NCBI RefSeq assembly: GCF_910596095.1
Contig: NC_056540.1
Location: 13,137,001-13,201,000, forward strand
Reading direction: 5' to 3'
Source of the DNA: Thunnus maccoyii
Taxonomy: Eukaryota > Chordata > Actinopteri > Scombriformes > Scombridae
Length of the DNA stretch: 64,000 nucleotides
Below, one piece after another: positions 21,390-34,964 of this stretch. The notes under the pieces were generated by a model. That model did no database searches. It was not told the DNA's origin and worked only from the letters and a program-made list of their open reading frames with translations. Position 1 is the first letter of the stretch; each line of letters starts with the position of its first letter. The translations under genes and the position numbers were made by a program.

Positions 21390-24082
21390 TGTTTTTCGTT
21401 TTTTTTTTTTTTTCTTTATTTAAGCAGTGAAAGATTTACCCCGGCTGCCTTGAGACTTGACAATAACTAGCACTAACACATAATCAAAACATCACTTCAC
21501 AGCTGTATGACAATGATGGAAGAATAAAGTCATACTGAGGTGTAGAACAAAACTGAGTCACACACTGACACACAGCTACTTGTATTTTCAGCTCAGGAAA
21601 CCACACTACATTCCTGTAGAATACAAAACATAGTTCACTTTCTCTCATATAACGCTATTTCAATTACCATGTCCGAACACTAGATGGACACAGTCCTCAA
21701 GCTCAGCTCCATATCATCCACAATGAATGCCATTCTTCAAAGCCAGTTTTTTTTTTTCTTCCCTTTTCTGTAGATTTGGAATTAATGATCTATACCCATC
21801 CTGTTTTCAGAGCCATCATTCAACTTAGCAGACACCCACAAGTTCAATCAGTAGCAGAGGCTTAAAAACTCAGCATGCTGCATACTTTGAAAAATTCCCT
21901 TGACCTTTATGGGTGGTGGCTCTGACAAGTGACAGATGTGTTGAACTCCACCAAAGGCTCATTACAACATCACTGCAGTAACATTCAGAGCTCATTTCCT
22001 CTGCGGTCTGTCTCTGAATGTTTTACAACCACGACAATGCTGAATGTATGTTTACAGCTTGTAAAACTTCGGTTGCTGCCTGTGATAGTCCTTGATGTAT
22101 TATTTCAGTGAACTCTGCCAAGAATGAATTGAAAAGGCATTCAGGAAAAAACAGCGCTTAGAGGCATGCCTGAGTAGTGTGATGGCCAGATAGGATGAGA
22201 AAGGATGAACGAGTGTTGCTGTCTGCAATACGCTTAACTCAGGCAAGCGGATTAATGAGACTTGGGTCGCTTAAGGTGATCCATTTTTAGGTGAGTGGAT
22301 GACAACAGGCGTGTGATGTGTACATATGTCAGTCATCTCATAACTGTTCCTCCTCCCTTTTTGTTTATAGGAGTTAAATACTTCTTCAGTTCAGGCTTAA
22401 AATAATGATGAAAAGCTCTTATCATAGCAACAACAGGCTTATTCACAGTTGGCTGGATCATAACCAATAATTTTTAGGGTGTGCCCCAAACATGAACCCA
22501 TTTTGAGTCCTTAAAATGAGTCCTGAAAAATGTAGATAAGACTTTAAGATGTGAACATGTTGGTTAATCTGTTGGTGGAAATCTGACCGTTAAAAGACCA
22601 GTTTAACAAGAAAATATGACATTCAGCTGTGGTATTATGAATTTGTCATTTGAGTACTAAACTCTATTAAATGTACTTTCACTTGTAGACTGTATGTAGT
22701 TGGTATCAAGACAAAAAAAATGAATTGTATATTGCTACAAGTTCATAAAAGCATGAGTAGATTAAAGTCTAATTCTCAAACTCAGAGTGTTCAGACAGAG
22801 GAAAGATGATCTAATATAGCTAAGAGAAGACTTATGAGCTGAATAATGGTTTTATAATCAACACAGCTGTATCAACAATGATTAAAAATGTAATATTATC
22901 ATTAACAATTAAGCAATTATTACATTAGGGAGAACTTCACCAATCAAGTACAAAAATGACTCACAGTCTAATACATTTGCTCATAATAAGAAAATTGGAA
23001 TAATACAATAATGGAAGTGCGAAAACATTGGAGACGGTGTGGGGTACAATAACAGCATTAACAATGCAGTAACATACAGAAAATGACACATATGTTCATG
23101 AGCCTGTTGCCTTGGTGCATGCTGGAAGGCCTTTCCTACACACCCACCTCATATACTGTAAATGCAATCATATTATATACAGTATGAGTGCTGAGCAGGG
23201 CCCATCCAGCTCTCCACATTTGTATTTATCTTTTTATGACACCAAACAGAACGGTGCACTGTAAATGATGTGAATCTTTCCATGCTGCATAGTCACACAT
23301 GCACCCTTGTGTTTTAACCTCGCATGGAATGAGTTCTTCTCTTCTCTTCTGCGTTTTGATTGAAATGTACAGCTCAGGGTGAACCAACCAACAGATCTCC
23401 TTTCTTTGAGTGATCAGCGTGGAGCGAGTGGGAGTGCTGGCCTCCACCGGGATCACTCCTCAATCTCCCTTGTGCCTTTCTTCCTTCTCACTGTCCGTTT
23501 GATGATGTGCTGGGTAAAGCTAAGAGGCCGGGCAGCTCCCAGCACCGTTCAGTCAAGGAACTGGGGAGATTCCTCTTCTTCTCCTTGTCTAAAGATGAAA
23601 AAGCAAAGGCCTTGATCTAATACATGGCCCGCAGCTAGACCGAGACTGAGAAAGCTGCAGTTCTGCATTCAAATCAACCTGTTCCAGCAGAAGGAAAAGG
23701 GAAAATGAGATTGCAAAGGAACACAGAGGGGAGTGAAGGCTGTTGGCTGTGTTCGCAACAAAATAGTTCTGAGCCCCTGGGGTTATCTGAGGCAAAAAAA
23801 AAAAAAGATCCATAAAACTGTACTCTCGGTTTAGAAATCTGTGCGCACGATTAATAAACCGTGCTCTTGGATTCATAATATGGGCCCTCGAATTACAAAT
23901 CCATGTCCACGGATTTGATTTTAAATGCAATTTATTGTAAAAATGAAAAGTTGCTCATTTCATTTTATATTTCCAGGAATATATGGCTGAAGATATTTAA
24001 TATGAAATCATTCTTACACCATAGAGTCTTCCACAATTAATATTGAGCCACGTCATCCAATAAAGCACCTCAGTGTTGTGTT

Positions 24083-24129
<47 letters not shown>

Positions 24130-24700
24130 GGGGGAGGGTATGACTGAAGGCACTTTCAGGGACACACATCAAACTTAAGACGAATTGATTGGGGACGGCT
24201 TGTGCAATTGGGGACAAAAGCTGTGTACAATTGGTAAAACTTTTGGATTGGATTTTTCGGTCGGTGGTTAAGGTTAGTGTTAGGTTTAGGCAAGTAGTGG
24301 TTATGGTTAAGTAAATAGCCCAAAAGTGACATTAGTAAACCTGTGTGTGTGTGTGTGTGTGAAGGGGATGGACTCCATGAACACACACAAAATCTTAATC
24401 AGTTTGCAATAAATTACGGTTTTGTAATTTAACCTTCCACTATCCAAAACTGACAAAAGTGGGCCTCGGGGGGGTTCTGTAAGATAGGACTCCTCGGGGC
24501 GGACAGAGAAAGTGTGCAGTGCTTAGACAGCAATGAAAAGACAGCAAAAGTGCATAAATGATGATTGAGAAATCAGCCAAGTTGTTTTTAATGTAAAATG
24601 AAGGCAAGAGGGTGGGGTAGAGGATGTAAAATTGATGGGTAAATTAAGATAGAGCAAGGTGACCTTTTCTACCTCCTGAGGTCATCTGGACTGAGCTGTT
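21390..24700. other. Intergenic region downstream of rhoG
   Basis: AT-rich, with no supported gene on either strand. It contains a T run at 21399-21413, TG microsatellites listed separately and a degenerate GGTTAAGG/GTTAGG-rich stretch at about 24265-24310. Confidence 0.55.
24089..24126. repeat. (TG)19 microsatellite
   Basis: A TG run, with a second, shorter TG run at 24342-24361. Confidence 0.95.
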
Positions 24701-24715
24701 GGTTTAAAGGAGTAG

Positions 24716-24915
24716 TTCGACATGTTGAGAAAGACGTTTATAGACTTTTTGCTGAGAGTTAGATGAAGCTATTTCCAGTCTTTAAGTTCAGCTAAGCTAA
24801 CTGGCTGCTGGCTGTAGCTTCATATTTAGCATACAAACATGACGGTGCTATTAATGTGTCCCTTGGCAAGACAACAGAATAAGCACACTTCCCAAAAATG
24901 TCAAATTATTTCTCT
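24716..24915. repeat. Foldback-family repeat, one arm
   Basis: It reads gagagttagatgaag, agctaagctaactggctgctg, tagcttcatattta and cccaaaaatgtcaaatt in the same order as the other copies in the window. Confidence 0.6.
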
Positions 24916-24919
24916 AAAT

Positions 24920-27200
24920 GAGCAGTTTATTCTAGTGTTTACATCAATATTCTCAGACAAAGCGGAACCAGCCCAAATGAAGACCTGTAGGCGCTGATCT
25001 ATTACGAGAGTGTAAAGAGAGAAGCGAGAAGAGGAACAGAACAAAGAGAAGAAAAGAACACACACCCAGGTCTACTTAAGTATTAATTATGTTGATTTGC
25101 AGCTTGGAGGTGGGAAAATGCTGCCTGTGAATCATTGAAGTAACAGCGCTGGGAACAGAAAGTCCTCAAGTGCCCTCCTCGCATTCTTGTTGCTCAAACG
25201 CTTCTTCTGAAAACAAACGCAGAGTGAAACCGGGCTGATTAGATGTCCCGTGTATGTGGCCGCCCATTGTTGATGCGCAATCCCTCTAAATCCACAAGAG
25301 CCTGTTCACACGCTGTCATTCACTGATGTCTGTATCACCGCAGCGGGGAGAGGCCAGATGGCATGAGGTGCCAGGGCAAGTCAACGCTGACACTTTTCAG
25401 AATCACGCTCACACCCTCTCGGGTCTTGGAGTGATGAAGTGAGAAAAGGAAAGAGACAGAAAAGGAGAGATCTTTGTGGGATAAACTGTGGTTAGATGTA
25501 AGCGAAGCGAGTTAGAGCTTTGTGGTTCTTCATTAAGATTGGATGGGACATGTGACTGCCTACACGGACCACACACAGAGAGCCTTTTGCCCTATCCAAT
25601 TACCAGCTATGACTTTGGTGTTATGCTCTGTCTGAGCTGTCATAACTCTAAAAATTACAAGACAGCGTGAAACCAAACATTGTGAAGTCTAAACAAGCCA
25701 CATTTCCACATTCCTATCCTCTCCCCCCACCCTTTCGTCCTCTCTCTGGCTTTAGTTTGCTTTCTGTGTCAGCTATCCGGGGGATCCATCAGCAAGTGAG
25801 TGGAACCTTTTCACAAACTTGTCAATGCAGGCAGCGAGCAAAAGGTCACTCAGCAATTTAGGCTGCGTGGTAATAAACCCCACCCCAATGCTGCCAACTC
25901 TGAATACATCTGTAAGCCTCAGCCAAATGAATATGCAACTTGACGGACGGATAGAGCAACCAGACACTCTCTTGATGTTTGATTGCAGCTGCTGCGGAAA
26001 CAGCGACACATATAAGAAGGGTTGGTGTGTCTGGGACTGTGACCTCCGCCTGTGTCAAGACAGAACATCCTGTGCCACCTTGGTTACTGCAGCTCTCCTG
26101 CAGCGCTGTGCCTGCTTTGATCTCACTCGTTTCGTCTTTGAGAAGCAGATTTTACCGTTCTGCTCACATCGCAGTAGATTGTATGGTTTAACCAGGTGGA
26201 AAATATTTTCTAGAGGAGAAGGGAGCCCATTTTTCTTCCCATTTGGACCTGGGTTTTTTTTTTTTTCTGCGGTCAGAGGCAATCACTTCTTACTACGGAT
26301 CTCTGCTCTTTGAAATGCACATTTATATCTCTCATTGGTTTAGCTCCATTTGTTAGGGTTTTGTTGTCACAGAGGATGACACTGTCACAGCACTTTCAGG
26401 TGCTATAAGCTGTGAAGGAAAGAGTCCTTACAGTCTGAATGTTAATCCAATTGTCTTTAGTTCCATGTGAGGAAAAGGGGATTGGGTTTTCTGTGCGCAT
26501 GTGTGCGTCTGTGTACGTGTGTGTGTTTGGGTCTGAGATGTTTATGGATTACTGAGAGGTCAGCCCCCACAGTTGAGCCTCTTCTGGACAGGGAACACGT
26601 CACTGGCGTGGAGACTGTTGTACTTGGCTCTCAATACATAAACCTCATAGCTGCCTCTCAGTGCGGTGCAAAATCTGCATTTCAACAAAAAGACAAAATG
26701 AAAAATGATCTGCTGATTAAAAAAACTGTTTCCCCTCAAGGAGCAATACAGTAACTGATGTTGGTCCCATTGTCTTTAGGCACAGCTGTTAGTGCTTCAA
26801 CTGCTTAAGCTGCAGTTAGGTAGTCAGTGAGAACTATGTCAGATAAAAGGAAAAAATGCTACTTTCCCAGGGGTAGCTGCTTCCCACAAAGTAAACAAAG
26901 AAAAGTTTTCTTGCTCCCTGCCTCTCCCTCTTTTATTCCATCTCCCTCTGTCCTTTTCTCTTTGTTTCTGTCTCAGTAGATCCACAGAGGAATGTATGCA
27001 TTTACTGCTGCCTATGTTCATTGTGTTTGTCTCTTGTCCTGATTTTAAACTTGGAAACCCAAAGGATCCAGACGTGGGTGGATGGATATTTTCGTCCTCC
27101 TTGGTAGAATTTAAGATTCATATTTTGAGATGTTTGGTGATATAAAACATAAATGAACCAAAAATGAGTCAGAATACAGCTTACAGAAATATAAGACATT
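24920..27200. other. Non-coding, no gene seen
   Basis: Short overlapping open frames at 25.8-26.3 kb lack start context, splice partners and recognisable domains. No repeat family was recognised here. Confidence 0.5.
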
Positions 27201-27209
27201 TACATTTAT

Positions 27210-27296
27210 CTATCTGCTGATGAAGATCTTGTGATATGATCGAAAGCTCCAAGAACGGCTGTACTAAATGGACCTTGTGATGAGATTGCTCTCTCA
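27210..27296. repeat. Dispersed repeat, copy 1
   Basis: The segment CTGATGAAGATC...GAAAGCTCC...CTAAATGGACCTTGTG recurs with small changes at 38392-38467. No structure beyond the homology was seen. Confidence 0.6.
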
Positions 27297-27906
27297 ACAA
27301 AGTCACACTTATAACTGACTTAAATCTCTGAAGACTTGACTTGACTTAAGAATTGAAAGCAAAAAGTCTCAAGTTGAAGCTTGGGGGAATCACACAAACC
27401 TTGAATAATTAGGCTGATCAAAGGGACTTGGTTCCTGTTCTATATTAAAAAAAGAGAAAAAAAAACACCTACTGACAACTTTAATGAAGATATTCAAATA
27501 TCATCTTAGTGGTAAGCAGTCAGAGACCTGAACAATTTGCAGTTGACTTGCAATTTGCATGGCTTCAGAAGTGACTCAAACTTGTCTTGAACATGCCCCA
27601 AACAAGTATGTGCCACAAGTCAAAAGTATAGATAGATATTCATTAGTATTTTCAAAAATCCATCATGTGCCATACAGCAATTGTCAGACAAACAAGCAGA
27701 CAACTACAATACCAACAACAACAGAACACCTCAACATAATCACAGACCTATACACAACATATCACCAAAGTGTTCTTCATATTATAAGGTGCAGCACCCA
27801 CCCTCACACACAGAGGTTCAGTTATCTCTGTTTCAGTTTGTTCAGTAATGCATTACTAGTAGGCACCAATGATCTCCGAGCCTGGTTGATTCAGAGGGAC
27901 GGCGTC

Positions 27907-28212
27907 CTATATGGGATGTGATACATCTTTAATAATTGCCTGCCCTTTCCTCACCACTCGGGACTCACGGGTCATCGTTATGCAATTTTGCTGTTGTCCA
28001 GCAGTCTTACTGGACATATTGACTATCTTATGCAGTTTGTTTTTATTATTCACTGACAATGAAAAATACCAGGCAATGGCACAGAAAGTTAAAAAGCTCT
28101 CCACAAAGGAGCGATAGAAGAGGACCAATATATCTCTGTCCACTCTAAACTGTCTCAGTTCATGCAGGAAATATAGACGCTGCAGACCTTTCTTATAGAT
28201 AACAACTGTGTT
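27907..28212 (-). pseudogene. LINE-type reverse transcriptase C-terminal fragment
   Basis: On the minus strand the translation carries LQRLYFLHELRQF, VLFYRSFVESFLTF and QSRVV-like (ESRVVRKGQAI) blocks. These are typical of the end of the protein of teleost non-LTR retrotransposons. It is about 100 residues, truncated at its 5' side where it joins Tc1-derived DNA. Confidence 0.75.
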
Positions 28213-28600
28213 GAAGAGTATGTGGACTTTCCACAGTATTTTGGAACCTGGCTGCAGGGATTTTCTCTCATTTGCCCACAAGAGGGTTAGTGAGGTCGGG
28301 TACTGATGATGGATGATAAGGCCTGACTCGCATTTGGCTTTCCAGTTCATCCCAAAGGTGCTGGATGGAACTGAGGTCAGAGCTCTTTACAGGTCAAGCA
28401 GTTTTTACAATTCCAAACTCACAAAACCAATTCTTTATGGACTTTGCTTTGTGCATGGGGGCGTTTGGCATTCTCCAAACTGTTGTTGCAAAGTTTGAAA
28501 CACAATACTGTAGCAAAGGAGCAGGGCCGAAACTTTGAAGAACAGCCCCAGACCAAAAGTATACATACAGGCATGTCCACATACTTTTGACCACAAATTG
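28213..28600 (-). pseudogene. Decayed Tc1-like transposase remnant
   Basis: Minus-strand blocks match the Tc1-like transposase C-terminal half: TTTGCAACAACAGTTTGG, AACGCCCCCATGCACAAAGC, GAGCTCTGACCTCAGTTCC, CACCTTTGGGATGAACTGG and CCCGACCTCACTAA. The + strand right edge, TGTCCACATACTTTTGACCAC, resembles the element's terminal repeat and is joined straight to mid-transposase sequence. The element is therefore internally deleted as well as frameshifted. Confidence 0.8.
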
Positions 28601-30617
28601 TAAAATTATATAGACTCACATCAGCGCTTATTACAATATTGGGCAACACTCTATCTAAATATGTCTTTTTTTTTTAAACATTCTACTAATATCCACACCA
28701 AAATGGATCTGTATTTCAGTGGTTTCACCTCTAAAATTCCAGTTTATTCTGTGAAATAATCTGATTTATATTTTCAACATCTGTTGTCATGTTTTATATG
28801 TACACAAATACTGACTTTTTTGCAAATATCATGCTCATAGATGTCAGAAAGCTTCTTTCTTGGAAGATAATCTTCTACATGAATAATGCATACACATTGA
28901 GAGCTGGAATCTGGAAAAAAAAACCCTCAAAAACATTTTAATACTCACAACCGTCATTTGATAAAATGCACATCTGTAGAAATTCTGACTCAACATCAAC
29001 AGGAAATAGCAACTTTCCAGTGTTTTTTTCTTGTAACAAAATTGGCAGAGATTATCTCAATGTGTGTGTGTGTGTGTGTACCTGTGTTTGTGTTTTTCTG
29101 TGTATGAAGCTGAGTGTAGATGGTGCATGTTTGAGAGCTCTAATAGATGGTTTGCTTTTATAACATCTGACATACCGAGACTGACAGCTTTTTCTGTGAC
29201 CATGGAAACGGGAAATTAGCTCGTTCACAGGCTACGGTAATCTGCAGGCTGACACTTAGACACTCGCATCCTGAAGAGCGTAACTGAAGAGAGGAGAGGG
29301 GAGGAGGTAGACAGGTGGAGGAAAAACAAAGATGAGAGATAACACTTTACATGTTTATGCAACCTTCCGTACAAATCGCAGCTCTGTCCCTGATTGAGCT
29401 CTTCTTCCTCTACACTGAAGTCTATCTGAGGTCTGGTTGGCATGACAAGAGAGATGTCTCCTCCAGATGTGGTATCTGCAGCTTAGTAGAGTGCCGTTAG
29501 GCTTCCTCAATGGCTTGGGAAGCAAGCTGTGTGCAGTAATTGGAGCTGGCTCCCCCTGGGGCTCTGCGCTAATCGCTTATAAAGTCTACCTCCTCCTCAT
29601 CACTGCCACCAGCACCCGGCAGAGTGTGTTTGACCCCTACCTGCCTTCTCTGTGTGGTCCCATAATGAAGGTCAGGATGACTATAAACACTCTATCACAC
29701 ACACAATGTTTGACAAAGCCAACATGCACAATCATACAGCATACAGATAACTCACTGAAAGACATATAAATATACACTGCCACAGTACATGCTGTACACT
29801 GTAATTACAGTGTAGAATCATGCATGGAGCATTTGAGCATGCTCAGACACAGATATGCTGTTTGTGCATGCATCACTGCATGCAGATGCACATGCACATG
29901 TAGGGTCAGCCACACATTTCTCTTCACAGCGCTTCTGCGACGCCCTCCAGGGTTCTTTTTTTTTTTTTTTCCACAGTTTTAATTTCACAGCTGAAGAGAG
30001 GAGACAACTATGTCTACTTGGCACAAAGCACATTGGTAAATGAACAAGATTTGTACTGAATAAAACATCTAGTGAGAATCCCTAATGCCCACAGTGTTCA
30101 GCTGAATGTAAGCTTTAGAATTAAAAAGAGGATCAAGAAATGAATCTATTAAGACTGTTTAAGTTGGTTTCATAGCCTTTAAGACTGGGGACTGTGACCT
30201 CTGCTCTTGTGCACTTTCAAATGTATTATCAATGTATGTATGAATGCAGAATTTGTTTTAAGCTTTGAGATCCTTATTCAAAGAGATTCTATTAATTTTT
30301 CAAGTTTTTAGTGTTCATTTGTTCCTCTGTCAAATAGTGACAGTAGTGAGATGGCAGGAAATGATGTGAGAGAGGATGAATGACAGGCAGGCTGGACTGG
30401 AACAAGGGAGAAACAATTTAATAACACACACATTGAAGTTGTACATTAAAAATACATAATATAGCAAAAACTACAATTAGCCCCTGAACCCACTTAACAT
30501 TCACAGTGCATAGTGTAAAATAAAAATGAGAGGGGTGTATAAAACAATACATAATGAATACACAAGTGAGCCAGTAAAGGAAAAATAAACAAAAGAAGAA
30601 AGGAAAATTACAAAATG

Positions 30618-30646
30618 TAATAATAATAATAATAATAATGATGATA
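30618..30646. repeat. (TAA)n microsatellite
   Basis: TAA units followed by TGATGATAA. Confidence 0.9.
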
Positions 30647-31595
30647 AATAACATAAAATGTAGCAACATCTCATTACAACCCTTCGTTGTGGGTTGCATG
30701 TTAGTTGTGAGCAATTCAATCGAAGAGCATTTTCTCATCTCGGAGTTCTGAAAGGGTAAAACTACAGAAAAATTAACATAATTTTATCAAGCAGAATTCA
30801 GCTTTTTCTTATTCTTATTTCTCTTGATTCATCTCACAGCCTTGCAGGGTCTCGATCCCCATGTTGGGCACCATTGCTCTGAGTCATATTTTCCAGGTAA
30901 CCAGTCATCAACAGCCAGGCTTAGAACTGAAACCATACATTACGTATAATAGGTTTCAAATCTGTAGGCAAATAGTCTAGAAAAGGTGACCTTCTATTCC
31001 CTTTTCAAACAGCTCGCACTGTTTGAGTATTTTATCCCTTTTTATTACTGACAGGAAATATGTAGGGAGGGAGAGATGGAGAACGTCAAACCCTGAGGAC
31101 TCCAAAACAGCATATTTCTTGATGAGGAAGTGTATCTCTCTGCACCGAAGAGTAACATTGGGTGGAGAATCAAATTGTGCAAAATATGCTTGCGGCAAAT
31201 GAGGAGGAACTTGTCAAACTTGTTTATAATATGATGAGGAAAAATGTAATTCCCTGGTTGGCAAACCTCAAAGAAAGCCTTCTTTCTTAATTTTCACCGC
31301 AAATATCCCATTGAAATACTAGTAAACAAAATCCTGAAATTTAAGGGATTTTTATTGTGTGTCTGTATACGACTGTACACTTGTGGACATGTTTAAGTGT
31401 GTAAATGCATGTTACTGTGTGCTTGTATTTCCTTTGCATGTGTGTATTTCTATCAACCTGCAGGGCCCATCATGTCCTGGTCTCTGTCAGAGTTCCCGTC
31501 ACTGACAGAAATGACTGTAATTATATGCTCAGCATTGCTTCTCTCCAATACCAAAATAGATTTGTGATTCACCAGCCCACGCAGTGTCCACACAT

Positions 31596-31599
<4 letters not shown>

Positions 31600-31629
<30 letters not shown>
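31600..31629. repeat. (CA)15 microsatellite
   Basis: A CA run. The open frames that cross it are artefacts of the repeat. Confidence 0.95.
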
Positions 31630-31632
<3 letters not shown>

Positions 31633-34394
31633 CGCCACGTGCAGGCACACAAACAAACATGTGCACACCTCTCCTAGTAATCAACTCTGATGGAACACAA
31701 TTAATATCCAATTCCAGCAGCCTTTGTTTTTGGCTGTGGATTTAAAAAAAGAAATGAGGAGCTCTGGGGGGAATTGACTCATGAAAACCAATATTTAGTG
31801 CTGTGACATTGTCTGCTTGAGGTCAGGGATAAAGGACTCGAGAGCTCAGGTCTGAATCGTCTTTGAGAGGCAACAACGCTGACTGGATGCAGAGTAAAAT
31901 GAAGAGTCCCAAAGCTAGCGCAAAATACCCTCGGTGGTTTTTATTAGGATGTGAGGGGTCTTTAGTATGCCGGAGGCCTCAGGTGTTTGGAGACACAGAA
32001 GATTCCAATCTTAAGCTTCCCGTCTGGCTCTTGATGACACACCAACGGATAGCCAGCCGATTCATTCCCCCTGCTAGTCTTCAATCAATAGCAGAAGCAG
32101 TAGGGGAGGGAGAGGTATCTTGGCTTCCCTCTGTTTCCCCTTTAAATCAGACTTACTATGCAGGGAAGGAAGACAACCCCTTCATCCTTTATCTTGCTGG
32201 AAAGACAAGCTCAAGGAATGCCTCAAGGCAAACTGTGTGCTTTGCACTCTCCTGCCTGGCTGCCTCAGCGATAAACTGTTTCTTTGTAGCCTGCAGTGGA
32301 GTTATGTGTGTGTCGGTATATTTGGCCACTGTGGTTAGACATCAAGACAGACTGGTTTGAGGGTGAAGGACGACGAGATAGGGGAGGTTTCTAAAATCCC
32401 TTGTGGTTGTTGTAGTCGTGCCGATAAACCAGGAGGTTTAACCTCGAGGGTCCTCTGATAGTTTTGGACAGTTGTTGAGGTGTAACTTAATCCTTTTTCT
32501 CTGATAATCTAATGAGATCATAGTGGTGCTTCCTGAATAAAATTACTCTGGAATTTTCTATCAAAGTTAGCATTTTAATCATTTTTTAACCAAAGTGCAT
32601 ATGCAGAAATTTTAATGATACATATACTAAAGCAAAGACCTGATGTGGCATAATATTTCAGCAGAAATGTTGCATCACAGACTTTCTGTAGCTTGCAAAT
32701 TCATAATCCAAAAGAGAAGTATTATAGCAACACATAAAGTAAATAGTTTATTATGGGGAAAAGAGTATAGCTTCTGTATTACACCATCCATTAAAAAAGA
32801 CAAGTTTAACAAGTCTTCTGTCTAGTTTTAGCTCTCCTACAATAGATCTATCCACCTTAACACCCACTTTTCTGCTTTACTGTCCTCCTCCTTCCTCTCT
32901 TTTTTGCCCGAGAGATGGATGGGAACACATCAGGATGGATGTGGCTGCTTCGGACAAGCCTGATGGGGAGCGCAAGTGAGCCATCACTCTTGTAATGAGG
33001 TGTTGGGACAGAAACTAGGGTGAGTGGGAGAGAGGAGGGAGGAGGAGGGATCAGCTCATCAGAGGTCAGCCTGGAGGTCAGAGCGGAGAGGTGTGACAGG
33101 ACAAGGAAGAGCATAAACACTGGGATATTAGTGGGAGACCAAAATAGCTGCTACAGGGGGCTTGGTTGTTGGAAACAGATTGAGGTCAGGATATGCAAGT
33201 GTGTATCTGTGTGTGTTTAACACAAAGAGAGGGGACAACAGTTAAGGCAGGGACCCCAGGAAAGCGGTTAAGGGCGTATACGGCTGGTGTTATTGTGCAA
33301 ATATGTCAGAGTCTTCGGTACCTGTTGCGAGGGGAAGGGTAATGAGAGCAGTTCCCGTGTGGAGGTGTTTGTTTAGGGGGCACCAGGAAGTATCTAATTA
33401 ATGCCATCCCAGAAGCCCTGTTGAGGCCTGACCTTCTGTTCAAAGCCCTGAGCTGCCTCCCCTGCCTCACCCTGCCTGCACAGCCATGAGTGAGGCTTGA
33501 ATTATTGATAAGTCTGAGAGGAGAAGCAGGAGAAAACGGCGGGGACGGATCAGGATCTCTCCATTCTATGTGCATGTGTGTATGGGTTGGCATGTGTGCA
33601 AGCAAAATGAGCTCAGAGGCAGTTGAACAATCTATAAAGGGAGGGTTACATGAGACTAACCCCAAGGTTATGTCTCTTAGGTCTACAGGGAGAGGAGCAT
33701 CCTAAGCATTCATAAGAGACTGGGGTTAAGGGTGATGGGAGAGAGGAGGTGATGGAGAGCAACAGGAGCATGATGAGAAAGCAGGGAATGATAGGAAGAG
33801 ACAAACAGAGAGGAGAAGTAGTGTGAAAGGAAGAAAAAGAGGCGATATTTGTCCGAGCATTTAGGAATGTGCCTGCGTGAAATGCAGCACGGCGAGCCTC
33901 AGCATGACAGAGAGTGGAAAGGGGGACAGCGGTGAGAGTGCTCTGACTCCTAAATCAGGCTGATGCTTTTCCCAAATACTCGGCTGTTATTTTGACGCAG
34001 CTGGGGCTCGCTCGCAGGAAACAGATGGATGTAATAAAGCTGGGAGCTGGGTGGACGTTGCGATCCCACTGGGCTGTCTGCGAGCAAGCACACTCCATCC
34101 CAGCCCCGACACACATAAAGCCCGCTGAGAATTGAGTAGGGCACGAAAGGCCGGCGGGCAAGGTGACCAGCGGGGCAGGGATTCAATCTGGGGGAAACAG
34201 GCCGTGTTTAAGGCTTAAGGTTCAGGAGTGTGAATGGACTCCAGAAGAAATACAAGGCCTGGGTCTTAAATATCAACAGCGAAGTCATAGAGGCTGGAAA
34301 TGTTGCTCAGAGCGGGTTTAAAGTTGCAAACACACTGATAAATCAATACACAGCACAAAATGTTGAATCTTGATATTTAAAAGAATGGCCATTT

Positions 34395-34960
34395 GTAGAA
34401 GTACACTCATTCGTTTTCTTGCAGAGAGTTAAATAAGAAGATTGATACTGCTCTCATGTGTAAATGTAGCTGTAACCAGCAGCCAGTTAACTTAGCTTAA
34501 CAAAAAGACTGGGAACAAGGAACAACAGCTAGCCTAGCTCTGTCCAACGGTAACAAAACAACCACTTCAAAAGCTCACAAAATAACACTTTATATCTTGT
34601 ATTATTACATATATTATTTTAATTGTGAAAAGGGAAAATTCTGCAGGGACCATTTCTTGGCTGGAACCTCAAGGAAGTTACTGGTCCCAGACAAGAAATA
34701 GTCCAAATCGTCGTTTTTATACTTCAGTTTCACTATCGATTAAACAAAAGAAATCTTATGTGTTAATTAATGAGCTTTAGAGGTGCCAGGCTAGCTGTCT
34801 CCCCCTGCTTTCAGTCTTGGCACTAAGATAAGCTAATTGCTGTCTCCAGCTACATATTTTATGGACAGATTTAAAAGTGGTATCAATCTTCTCACAACAA
34901 GAAGGCAAATGGGCACAATTCCCCCAAATGTCACACAGTTCCTTTAATTAGAAATTAACC
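34395..34960. repeat. Foldback repeat with two long inverted arms
   Basis: The left arm (about 34400-34665) and right arm (about 34675-34955) are imperfect reverse complements. Left agaagattgatactgctctc, gactgggaacaagg and cagctagcctagctctg reappear on the opposite strand at the right as agaagattgatacca, gactgaaagcagggg and cagctagcctggcacct. The centre, near 34650-34710, is itself palindromic around aagaaat...ggtcc. No ORF. Confidence 0.7.
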
Positions 34961-34964
34961 TGAG

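Larger units (their letters stand above)
28605..34390. other. Long non-coding stretch, no gene seen
   Basis: It has an ATT/AAT run at 30618-30646, a (CA)15 run at 31600-31629 and a TG run near 29062-29078. Open frames at 29.5, 31.9 and 33.3-33.7 kb have no family match or splice context. Confidence 0.5.

Noticed and set aside
25819..26313. 164-codon + strand frame with Cys residues
   Set aside because: Overlapping frames of similar size occur on both strands, and there is no recognisable domain or exon signal.
31405..31711. Frames on both strands around (CA)15
   Set aside because: They consist largely of translated dinucleotide repeat.
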